This document shows positions 9,733 through 20,048 of a stretch of DNA of 64,000 nt, in pieces. The notes below the pieces were generated by a model. That model saw nothing but the letters and a program-made list of their open reading frames with translations. It was not told the origin of the DNA and made no database searches. Each line of letters starts with the position of its first letter. The stretch's first letter is position 1. This stretch comes from Linnemannia hyalina (Eukaryota; Mortierellomycota; Mortierellomycetes; Mortierellales; Mortierellaceae). The stretch lies in contig JAHRHY010000014.1 in assembly GCA_019671135.1 (NCBI GenBank), positions 1,052,001-1,116,000 on the forward strand, given 5' to 3'. Both the position numbers and the translations under genes were made by a program.

Positions 9733-11259
9733 CTAAATGGCTTTAGTAGGGTTCCTTGGCGCGGCAAACTTCTCCTTAATCTTCTCAGTTACCATCCTGT
9801 TCAAGGGCGCATCAACCCCAGACCGCTCCGCCATCCGGACAAGGTATCCGTTCATGTAATCGATCTCGCACTGCGTTGAGCCCTTCAAGTAATCCTGTAG
9901 AGTCGAGCATCGGTTCTGGCGGGTGGCTCTCAGGATCGCCTCAGTGGTCTCTGTCAACGCCTCGACGGTCAAAAACTCCTTCTTCAATTGCTCGTCGAGG
10001 ACCTGACACTCCTTGGACTGCGACAGGATATGATGGGACTCCTTGATCAGGTTCTTGACGGCCTGGTGGGCATCCTCCTTCTCCAGCAGATCCCCATTGG
10101 TGGATTCCAGTAATGTCGCTACGGGGTTTACGCAAGAGTTGACGACGACTTTGGAGAGTTGAAGGGCGAGAAGATGATCCGGTAAGAGAACACGGAGTTC
10201 CATATCCTCGGAGAGTTCCTCGAATGCTGCGAGGGTCTCAAAAAGGGATTTCGTCCGGAGATCCCGAAGTTGTTGGCGGGTCTTGGGGGCAGTGTAGAAT
10301 TTTGAAAAAGGTGTAGAGGGGCTGAAGCGGGTGGCGAAGGGTGCGGGGCTGGTGGTTGGGTATGGGATCGAGAGCTTCATCATCACCGGGGGGATGAGTT
10401 TCGGGTACAGGGAGTTGGAACCCTTTGCTGGGACTTTTAACAGCTTGTTGATTGTTGGGAGTGTCGATTGGTTCCAGCGTGGGGTTCTTGTCTTGTTGTC
10501 AGTGTTGTTGTCGTCGTCGTCGTCGTCGCCGTCGGCACTGTCGCCGTCGCCGTCGCTTGATGTTCCTGTTCCTGCTGCTACTGTTGACGGAGACGGTGCT
10601 GCTGAAGGATCAATGACGGGTGCCAGCCAGACATGCCCCTTCCCCGTATGAACAACAGTATCCCCTGTCTTCTGGGCGCCATGAGATATAATCCCCTGCA
10701 CAAAATTCGGCCTCTCCAGTTCATCCTTCCACCCCATCGACTCACAAATCTCCTCCCTCACCCCCATCCCATTCTGCATCAGCACAATCGTCGTCCAGGG
10801 CCTCAACCGATGTCGGATCTTTGAAATAGCTTCGACAGTCTGATAAGTCTTTGTGGTCACCAGGAGGTGGTGAATAGGAGCACGAGACATTTCGTTGTAG
10901 ATGGGATCGTTCCGGAAGAGTTCCTTGTCGATGGAAGGGTAGAGCGGTTCCCAGTCGAGGCCGTCGATGATTTGGGGTTCAACTGAAATGGTTTCGAGGG
11001 AAGTCAGGTTCATGTATTTGAGGGTTGATGGTGGGAATGTTGGCTTTGGTTCTCGTAGTACCGAGTCCGTTCCTGTTGTCGTTGCGATTTCTTTAGCATG
11101 TCTGGCGAGTGGTGGGACGGGGGGTGCGTGGCGTTGGAAAAAGGTGAAGGGGATCTTGTGGCGGTGGAAGTGGTAGGCGAAAAGGGAGCCGATGCCGCCG
11201 GGTCCCAGGATGTGGAAGCGAGGTTTTGGTATCGCCAGGGCCTTTGGGAGGTTCTGCAT
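9733..11259 (-). CDS. 2-dehydropantoate 2-reductase (ketopantoate reductase) family protein
   Basis: This is a single-exon protein of 508 aa from the chosen start MQNLPKALAI. The N-terminal Rossmann domain shows the NADP-binding GPGGIG (residues 19-24). Downstream are VTTKTYQTVEA, MQNGMG (the conserved Asn loop) and, in the helical C-domain, SKVVVNSCVNPVATLL. This last has the Lys and the two Asn positions expected for ApbA/PanE-type enzymes. The family reduces ketopantoate to pantoate in vitamin B5/CoA synthesis. Odd features are an acidic insertion of Ser/Gly/Asp (SDGDGDSADGDDDDDDNN) before the dimer domain and a Pro/Ser-rich insertion after it. The frame stays open for 133 more codons upstream (to 11658). 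That stretch lacks a clear targeting pattern and reads like leader sequence, so it was left out; a mitochondrial presequence there remains possible. Confidence 0.85.
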   Translation of the reverse strand: MQNLPKALAIPKPRFHILGPGGIGSLFAYHFHRHKIPFTFFQRHAPPVPPLARHAKEIATTTGTDSVLREPKPTFPPSTLKYMNLTSLETISVEPQIIDGLDWEPLYPSIDKELFRNDPIYNEMSRAPIHHLLVTTKTYQTVEAISKIRHRLRPWTTIVLMQNGMGVREEICESMGWKDELERPNFVQGIISHGAQKTGDTVVHTGKGHVWLAPVIDPSAAPSPSTVAAGTGTSSDGDGDSADGDDDDDDNNTDNKTRTPRWNQSTLPTINKLLKVPAKGSNSLYPKLIPPVMMKLSIPYPTTSPAPFATRFSPSTPFSKFYTAPKTRQQLRDLRTKSLFETLAAFEELSEDMELRVLLPDHLLALQLSKVVVNSCVNPVATLLESTNGDLLEKEDAHQAVKNLIKESHHILSQSKECQVLDEQLKKEFLTVEALTETTEAILRATRQNRCSTLQDYLKGSTQCEIDYMNGYLVRMAERSGVDAPLNRMVTEKIKEKFAAPRNPTKAI

Positions 11260-12155
11260 AAGGAGGAAGGAGTGTTGGTTCCTGAATGGGCTAAAGCTGG
11301 TGGGTAGTTTGTTGAATGGGTGAATGCCTGTTTGGTGGTACTGTGATCCGAGTGGAATGGTGACTTGGGCTGACGAGTGATGAAGTGGCTCCTCTCCCTT
11401 GTTCCTTGTCCGTGGTCTGAGGGCTCCTTGGTGGTCCTGCTTGGCTTGCCGTTGGAAGGGAAGAAAGCGAAAAGAGGGAAAGTGGAACGGGAAGGATACA
11501 TCTTCGATCGGTGGTCGTGACTGTTCAATTGTATGTTTGCAAGGAATAAAAGGAGATCGCGTGAAAAAGTATGAGTGAAGGGACAATGCTTCACCATTGA
11601 GCCACATCTTTGTCAATAGTTTTACTGACAATAGTTCAAAATCAAGGGGCCTAATCACTCTGTTCTAACACCGAGCCTGGCACCTTGGGCACTTTTCACA
11701 TCACAAGTGGCGCAACGTAGGTGTGGTATTTACTGATCAGATATGAATATAAAGACAAATGATCAACAGGAGCCTGTTCAAAGAAACAGCTCCAAAAGTA
11801 CGCTATTGTTGAACGCTGGCGTCTGTCAATGTACAAAAGGCAACAGCCCGACGATGTCTTTGACTCTCTCAACCGGCAGCCCATATAAGCACGTATCTAA
11901 GTATCTAATTAGCCACCTCGCTCTCAATGGGTCCATGGGGACACACCAACACGACAAAAAGAGAAACAAATATTTCGATAATAATCAAACAAAAGAGAAC
12001 AAGACGTGGTGGTTGCGTGTGTGTCTTTCATGGAACGAATGAAATCGATTATTCTCCCTTTTCCCTCTTGAAAGGTTAAAAGGGCGTGTGCACCTTTTTC
12101 TTCTTCTTCACATCACCCCTTTCCCTTCCCTTCCCTTCCCCTCTTCACCCATACA
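11260..12155. promoter_or_regulatory. Divergent promoter region
   Basis: This covers the upstream side of the reductase gene (including the open but unassigned extension to 11658) and the promoter of the disulfide isomerase gene. The right end is a C/T-rich leader made of repeated ttccc units (12117-12142). No separate gene was seen. Confidence 0.4.
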
Positions 12156-14297
12156 ATGTTCATCAGAACTGCAATCTCTGCAGTGCTCACCATCGCAGTA
12201 TGCGCCTCCTTCAACGGCGTGCACGCCTCAGAGGCATCCAAGGGCCTCACCGGAAACGACTTTGCCACCAACGTCGCATCGGGAACAACGTAAAGTCATC
12301 TCCCGTCAACCTCGCACAGCAAAAAAACGATCTGTCACCATGAATAAAAGAGACTAAACAGTGTCATCTCGTCATTGCTACTTTCATGGACATAGTTTCG
12401 TCAAGTTCTACTCGCCTCAGTGCGCACACTGCATTAGACTCGGTATGGACAAGCATGGACATTGTTGTTGCTTCCTAGGATGGACCCTTGAACTAGCTCG
12501 ATGAGCCCTGCTTCTGACTTTGCATCCACCTTCTCTTGTTATAATTGTATCAGCACCCACCTGGGAGGAGCTTGCTGTGAACCACAAAGATTGGGCAAAC
12601 ACCAAGGATTTCAAGTTTGCCGAAGTCAACTGTCTCATGGAGGGCGATCTCTGTGATGATAACGATGTCACTGGGTACCCCACCATTCAATTGTAAGGCA
12701 CACACGCTTATTTTGTCAGTTAGGCTATCAGGATCACTTTGTGCCAACGCTGCGCATAGATACATTATTCGTACTTGCAACGAGAGTTGGACGCTTACAT
12801 AGGCTTTCTTCTTGTGGTGAAAATAGGTTCCATCAGGGCAAGTCGGTCCATTTGTACCAGGGCGGCAGGAGCATCGAGGATTTGACCAGCTTTGTCACCA
12901 CCAAGGCGAAGGAGTACGAAGTCAAGGCACCTTCCAACAACAAGGTTGCCTCCCAGAAGAGCAGCAACATCAACCCTTCGGGCAAGGTTACCGTCCTGGA
13001 CAACAAGAACTACGAAAGCTCGTTGAAGAACGGCGAGCCTTGGTTAGTTGAATACTATGCTCCCTGGTGCGGTCACTGCAAGGCTCTGGCTCCTATCTAT
13101 GAAGAGCTCGCCCTGGAATTGAAAGGCAAGGTCAATGTCGCCAAGGTCGACTGCCCCGCCAACGAGGTCGTTTGCCGCTCGCAAAAGGTTCGCGGATACC
13201 CCACCATCAAGTTGCACCAGAACGGTCAAGCAACCGAGTATAGCGGCCAGAGACAGCTGAGAACCTTGGAGACATTTGCCCTTGGTGCCACCACGTAAGT
13301 CACATCGCTCTTTCTTATTTATCATCATCTTCATAGGCAAGCATACGAGAATATGCCTTGTTCATTCAGCTAACCTCTTTGTGCAACGGTTAATATGACT
13401 AGCTCCTCCGTCAAGGCTCTTACGCAGCAGGGATTCGAGGAACTCAGGAAGGGTTCTGATGTGTCGTTCGTCTACGTATACGATGCCAACACCAACTCGG
13501 ATGCCACCGAGTCTATCAACAAGCAATCTCAGATCTTTTACGAGCAGGTCTCGATCTACTCAACCAATGACGCCACCATCGCACGCCAGCTCTCGGTCAC
13601 TTCCTTCCCCGCCTTGGTCGTCTTGAAGGACAACCGCCAGTACAACTACCAGGGATCCATCGCCAACCAGCTCGCAGTCCAGTCATGGATTGAGCAGTCC
13701 AAGGAGCCTCTTGTCCCCTCTCTCAACAAGCGCAACACTGCTGCCATCTTGAACGCGCCCGGTTGGGTTCTTTTGGGACTTCTCGATCCCGCAAAGCCTG
13801 CTTCGTCTATTGCATACCGCGGCCTTGTCGAGTCTGCGCACAAATACAAGAAGTCTTTGGCCGCAGGTGACCGCACTTTGCTCGATGGCAAGCCTTTGCG
13901 CTTTGCTACCTTGGATGGCACCAAGTGGACCCGCTACATTAGCGAAGCTCTTAGCGTCGAGCCCTTGAACTTGCCTGCCATTGTGGCCGTCAACAGTGAC
14001 AAGGAGATTTTTTACCCCAACGCCGCTGACGAACGCCGTGTTGCCTTTGACGAGGAGGCATTGTGGGAATACATTCTTGATATGGAGAAGGGCCACTTGG
14101 AGGAAAAGTCGACCATTTCGAGCACCCAGCGTACGTTCCGCCAGATCTCTAGCCGGGCGTCGTCAGTCTTTACCTTCATCACCGGCCATCCCTTTGTGAC
14201 CATGATCCTCTTCTCGGCTGCTGCCTATGGACTCTTCAAGATGCTTTGCGGAAGCGGACCCGAGGATCGTTTGGATGGTCTCGCCAAGGCGGACTAA
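12156..14297 (+). CDS. Membrane-anchored protein disulfide isomerase with two thioredoxin domains
   Basis: Exons 12156-12289, 12396-12442, 12554-12692, 12827-13294 and 13403-14297 join to 560 aa. Residues 1-23 are a signal peptide ending near NGVHA. The first thioredoxin domain has an unusual active site CAHC (about residues 54-57), placed on a 47-nt micro-exon. The second has the canonical APWCGHCK (Cys 188 and 191), followed by VAKVDCPANEVVCRSQKVRGYPTIKL with the cis-Pro. Redox-inactive thioredoxin-like regions follow. A TM helix lies at about 525-545 (FVTMILFSAAAYGLFKML), with a short tail that lacks an HDEL/KDEL signal. The layout resembles TMX3-type transmembrane PDIs, which oxidise or isomerise disulfides in the ER lumen. 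The protein is anchored by its C-terminus instead of being retained by a tetrapeptide. Confidence 0.92.
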
Positions 14298-14993
14298 GTC
14301 GTCGTTGCGCGCCGTGTAGGTTGGTGTTTTTTATATGGTTTTCTATAAGTAAATTGTGCGGCGACGTGGCAAAGTAATAAAGCTTCGTCGTTGATAAGTA
14401 TTAGTCCATATGCCAATATCTATCTTGCACCTCGGTCGACCACGAAGGGTAGAAAAGCTAAAAAAGCCTTGGCAAGAGGTAACGAACGGCTATCCAGTCA
14501 GAGAGAGTTGATCTGTGATGTGTCGTGTAGAGCACAATCCGCTACAGCCTAGCTTTGCGACCTACTCGCTCCAGTACTACTGCGTTTTCTCCTTCCCCTG
14601 TGAGAATCGAAGGATATGAGAAAAGGAGAGAACAAGCAAGCAAGAAATCGAACAAGGGGTCAGTTCCTCTATCAGTGAATAGAGTCAATAGACTCTGTCG
14701 GCAAGGCCTTGGCAAAGGCAGGTGTGACTTGCCAAGACACCCTCAAAGTACCTATTTGAAGCAAAGCCATTTCTTATGCCTTTTGCTTCTTTCCCTTCGC
14801 CATCTCTCTTCCTCTCCGTCCCTCCACCCTCACTTCACACCCTTCCTTTCCTCTCTTTCATTCCTCTCCATCCACTCTCTCCTTCACCCTCATTCTTTTC
14901 TCTTCGCCAAATAACACATACACTCAGCTTACCTTACTCTCCTCCTTACCTTACCCTACACCAACAAAAAAAAAAAAAAAAAAAAAGGCAGCC
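14298..14993. promoter_or_regulatory. Intergenic region; leader with 21-nt poly(A) tract
   Basis: This covers the 3' end of the isomerase gene and the promoter of the PB1-UBA gene. The leader is strongly C/T-rich (14770-14960) and ends in 21 consecutive A (14966-14986), only 7 nt before the ATG at 14994. No gene was seen. Confidence 0.5.
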
Positions 14994-17900
14994 ATGGCAG
15001 ACTCGAACCAGAGACCCTGCAAAGTCTGCTACAACGGCTCTCTCCGACGGTTCCTCATTGCGCGACCTGCCATCTGGCTAGACTTTGAGAACAAGGTACT
15101 TTTTCATATACATCCATTCGAAAGGGCTATATTTGTGAGAGTGAGGGGGCGTATTACCCTCTTACCTTTTAGTTTTCGACTCTTTTTTGTCAAACGCACC
15201 CGCCCAACACACATTCTGGCTGAGCAAACGTATAATATGGTTTCTTTTGTGTGACTGGGGTAGTCCGGATGTCTTGGCGTTTTTTATTTTTTATTTCAGC
15301 ATGTATTTGTGGTGTGTATGAGCATCCCTGTCGCAGCGTGAAAATTGAGAACTAAAAAAGCCCACAGCCTGCGTGCCCTATACGATTTTCGTTATTGCTT
15401 TGACTATTGGCAGTTCTCTGTGTCACCACAGGATAAAACAGGGGGCATACGAGAACCAACCCGTCTCCCGGGAGCAAGTTACCTGTCTGGTGCCACTAAC
15501 CAACCAACCGCAAAACGAACATAAACACACACATGAACACAGCAGCCAACCACCATTCGAAACAAAAAGAAAAGCCTAGGCCGAGGTCTACTGTGATGGG
15601 CACGCATGCATATTAGTGTGGGAATTGATCACGATAACACCCCTTTTACTTAGCCGTGCCATGGCCACTTGTCTGCTGTGTTGCTTTTATGCAAACCCTC
15701 ATCTGGGTCTGCTTTGCCATTTGCATATTGTATACATATCACAGAAACTTCAGCTTGCTCCCAATCTCTTCCATTGTCACATATCCAATCCATCCATCCT
15801 TTCATGTCACACAACACAACACATCCATCCACTTTTATCTGTTCAAATCTTCTATCTGTTCAAATTATCACACCCTAACACCCTATCTTTTTTTGTTTCG
15901 TACAAACTTAGATCCGCAACGTGTACAGTCTCCCCGGAAACCTCGCCCTTGATGTCCAGTACAAGGATGATGAAGGGGACCTCATCACCCTCAACACCGA
16001 CAGCGAGCTCGACGACGTCCTCGCCATGCACACCATTTTCACCCCCCTCGCCCCCGTCAAGTTTGACGTCGTCGCCAAGGGTCAGCCAATGTTCCCCAGC
16101 ATGAGTTTCTTCTCCACTCGTGCCAGTTCTGTTGTCGATGACGACGAGATCCGCAGCCAGACTGCGCGCTCTCAGATGTCCAACAGTTATTCATTCTATC
16201 ATAGCGATGACGTCTCGATGATTGATCTGGAGGAGGAGAGAGACGAACAAGAGGCAGAGGCACAGCAGCCTGAAGACGCATTGACCCCTTCGGTAGCAGA
16301 GACCCTTGAGCAGTCTATCAGCTACCCTCAACAGGTCCTGGAAGACGCTGCACGTCTGCAGAAGGAGGTCGATAGGCTGGAAGCCCTCAAGCTGGACGCC
16401 CCCATCTTCACAAGCTCCCTACTGGGTGCTCGTGTCGAGGATGCTGCGAGTGAGAAGGCTTACAGCGTTCATGATACCAAACAGTCCGTTTCAAGCAGTG
16501 TGTCGACTCTCACCGCCGAGTTTAAGGTCGACGATGAGGAGTTCAGAGCAAGCAAGTCAGAGCAGAAAGTTCAGGAAGAGGAGGAAATCCTCGAAGAGCG
16601 CAAGATCGAGATTGAGGCTGCATCAGTCGCCTCCGAGTCGGAGAGTTTGCCTACTACGTCTACAGCATCGACTTCTACCAGCGAGCACCGCAGTCTGAGC
16701 GACGACACCGCCTTGATCGAGCAGTTCCAGTTGTTGATCAAGGAGTTCCAGGAGATCATCCAGAACAACCCTCAGCTCGTAGCTTTGGCCGGACACATTA
16801 TGACCAAGGTAATTAATTCTTACAATGATCCAATAATGCGTTCATTTGAGTTTCCAAGAGCGTGCTATCAGCAGGACCCGCCCACATTTCTAACTTGAGC
16901 GCTCATGTCTTGTAGATTTTGAGTAACGTCAAGGTTAACGTCGAGTCTTTTGCCAACTTCCTCCACGCACAGGCGCAGGCAGCCGCCCAGAACTCGCAGA
17001 GATCTGCCACTGAGGCATTCCCTCAGCTTCAAGAGGCCGCAGCAAGGGCTGCTGCTCAGGCTCAGGAGGCTGCAACCAAGGCTGCCGCACAGGCTCATGA
17101 GACTGCTATCAAGGTTGGTCAGCAAGCACAGGAGGCCGCTATCAAGGTTGGTCAGCAAGCACAAGAGGCCGCTGCCAAGGCTGGTCAGCAAGCACAAGAG
17201 GCTGCCGCACAGATCCACAGGGCCGCGACCCAAATGCAAGAAGCAGCCACGGCCCCTCAGTCCCAGGAGTACCAGCGACCTCTTTTCCCTCAACACCCGC
17301 CTCATCAACACCCTCGCCACCGCGGAGCCTTCAAGCCATTTTACCCTCACCACCAAGGACATAGCCAGTACAATAATGTGCTGAGCGACCTCTTTGGACA
17401 GCCTGTTGGTCCTCTGGCCCCCATGGCTCCTATGGCTCCCATGCCTCCCATGCCCCCTATGCCTCCCATGCCACCAATGGCTCCTTTCCTCTCCTTCGCC
17501 CCACCTCCCCAGGCACCTGTATCAGAGTCTGGGTCATCGTCCTCGTCCTCCAGCGGTCTTGGAAGGAGCAACACCATTCACAGCTCCAAGCCTTCGCCTT
17601 TTTCGCGAGGATTCCCATTCAACTCTGCTCTCCCTGCCAACCGTGTGAACACGACCTTCAAGAGTGACCGCCCTGTCGCCGGCGATACTGAGGCCTCAAG
17701 TGCTTCTTCAAGCTCAACCCACACTGAAAAGGGCAAAGCTGTTGATGCAAACACTCAGGCTAACGAGCAAGGATCTCCTTCCATCGTGATGCCTGGATCC
17801 TTCCCTCAGCAGCCACAGATGTCAGAGCTCAAGCCCGGTTGGTCGTGGGCCCGTCTTCCCGATGATGGTCCAGAGCACGTTCAGCCTCCATCGACACGTG

Positions 17901-18859
17901 CCAAGTACGGTTGGGTCTGGAACGATGCTGGTGGTGAGAAGACCGAGATTGTTGATAACCAGGTCCCCGTCTCGTCTTTGTACACCAACCTGAACACGAC
18001 GGAGCCAACCACTCCAGGATCTTTCCCACAGTCGTCTGCCTCTGCCTCTGAGAAGTTGCAGCGTCGCCAGACAATCCACCAGTTTGGCCGGACATCCGCC
18101 AGCGAGATTCAGATGCAGGCCTCGACCGAGGCAACTGAGGACCTTGAGCAACAGGAGCGCATTCTGAACGAACACCGTCAGTCCATTGCTGCAGCTGCCC
18201 AGGAGGGTCAGCGTCGAGTTATGGATGAAGCGGCATCACGGATTGAGGAGCAAAGGGAGGAGATGAAGAAGCAGCAGCAGGCAGTTGAGGAGCAGCGTCA
18301 GGCCCTTGAGGTTTTGCGTCGGGAGCAGGCTCAGCAGCGTCTTGACCGGATGGCATCTCGCGTCCGCCCCTTGTCACATTCGGCATCGATGGGTCACCGA
18401 CCCCCCGTCCGCCTTCAGGACCAGGGTCGTTCGAACAGCTGGTACTCTGCGTCTTCTACATCGATCTCAACTCCCGGTGATTTCCCCACTGTGACTCGCC
18501 CTCGCGCACCTCCAGCCCGTGCACCGGCACCTGCTATTGTTGTCCCTGCACCCGTCCCTACTCTAGTTGCTACTCCAGTTGCAACTCCCGTTCAAGTCCC
18601 AACCCCCGTCCGGGCACCAGCACCAGCACCAGCACCAGCACCACCAGCACCAGCACCACCAGCACCAGCACCACCAGCACCAGCACCAGCACCAGCGACA
18701 ACGCCTGCTGATGTGAACCCTTTCGCGGACCCATCGGAGTTTGAGCTTGAGATCCAGATGCTTGTGTCGATGGGATTCCCCAACACGCCTGAGCTCCGCA
18801 CCATTGTGCGAGACTTTGGAGGTGAGGTTGAGGCCGTCGTCGAGCATTTGATCTCTTAG
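14994..18859 (+). CDS. PB1-UBA protein, candidate selective-autophagy receptor (p62/NBR1-like)
   Basis: Exons 14994-15095, 15912-16808 and 16916-18859 give 980 aa. The first two exons together encode a PB1 domain (residues about 9-88). It starts CKVCYNGSLRRFLI and has the acidic OPCA-like loop YKDDEGDLITLNTDSELDDV that mediates PB1-PB1 binding. The middle contains Ala/Gln repeats (QEAAIKVGQQAQEAA units, about 370-435), Pro/Met repeats, and two Trp-pair motifs about residues 642 (GWSWARL) and 665 (YGWVW). Both fit the LC3/Atg8-interacting pattern [WFY]xx[LIV]. A coiled coil spans about 740-812. The end is a UBA domain (EIQMLVSMGFPNTPELR...VEHLIS), which binds ubiquitin. PB1 plus UBA with LIR candidates is the logic of p62 and NBR1, but no ZZ finger or full four-tryptophan domain was found. 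Intron 1 is unusually long for this window (816 nt). Confidence 0.85.
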
Positions 18860-20048
18860 TAAGTCGGAGAGGAGCAGGGGGTTTCTTTCATGACGAACAA
18901 AATGCAAGCTCCTTTGGTTTGCTGTCAACAGCAGACTAAGAAAAAAAAAAAAAAAAAGAGTTCAAAAACAACACAAACAACATGAATCCCTTTCCAGTTT
19001 GAATGAATCACCAAAGTGAAAGCAATGAAATAAAAAAAAGGTTGTACATAGCCATGGTTTCCGTCATGTGATGGTTTGATGTTGTTTCGCATGCAAGAAA
19101 GGAAATCGACCTCTAGAAGCACCTGTTCCAATGTAAACTGGATCAAATCAAATCTAAGAAAAAAAGCAAGAAAGGAAAGACCAGGCTCGAGATGACAAAA
19201 TGTCCTGGATCCTGAATAATAAGAATCTCGCACGAAGTAAGCTAGGATCTACTGTACATCCGGATAAAACGACAGTGGGGTTCAGGGTCATTACATTCGA
19301 GTTCATGGTCAGATTCTACTCTTTTTGGTTATTTTTCCTCTCGTCATCTTTGTTTTGTTGTTGTTGTTGTTGTTAGTTCTTATTCGTTACAGAAAGCTCA
19401 TAGGTCAGACCCGTTTTGTTTCTCTTGAGTTATCCCAGGATCTGGTATCACTCGTAACCTCGTCGATCGACGACAATTGACTTTTGTGCTGTGGTAAAGT
19501 GAAGCATAGAGGAGAGAGAGAGCATGGCAATATGTAGATTTCGACTTTTGACGACAGTAATTGACATTTGTGTTATGACGCAGGGCTATTCCTTGCGCCA
19601 GCCTAAGGTTCATCTTTCTTTTTGACAGACAGGTAGGATTCCTCATACCTTTCTTTCTTTTTCTCTTTCTCTCTCCAGCCATTTTTTTCTTTTTCGCCTT
19701 CACTTTGACACATATCTCGCACGGGCCAACGAAGCACTATTAGCGAGGAGTAAACCTTGATCATCACGCATCCACACACATCGAGGCACCATTCTAACAT
19801 AGATAGCACACGAGTCAACCCATTCCTGCTCCCTTCTCTTCTCTTCCTACTTTTTTTCTGCATCGCATCTTTGACCCATCTATCTTTATCCTCATACACC
19901 AATTTCAGCCCTACCTCCTTCCCTCCCTACCCTTTCATTTCAACTCCTTTTTATTTCTCCATTCTCCAACTCCCTTTCCACATCCATTCGTCCCTTCCCA
20001 AACCGCCCCCTCAAACGCCGTTTACATAATAACCCCGACCAACTATCC
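18860..20048. promoter_or_regulatory. Intergenic region
   Basis: No gene is supported. It holds a poly(A) run (about 18940-18957), a (TTG)n tract near 19357-19373, and a C/T-rich promoter/leader (19860-20030) of the next gene. Confidence 0.45.

Noticed and set aside
11260..11658. 133-codon upstream extension of the ketopantoate reductase
   Set aside because: It lacks a targeting or domain pattern and resembles leader sequence. The internal Met directly before the Rossmann fold is the better start.
15616..16104. Open frame inside intron 1 and exon 2 of the PB1-UBA gene
   Set aside because: It runs out of frame into the exon that codes for the PB1 domain; the spliced reading is supported by the domain.
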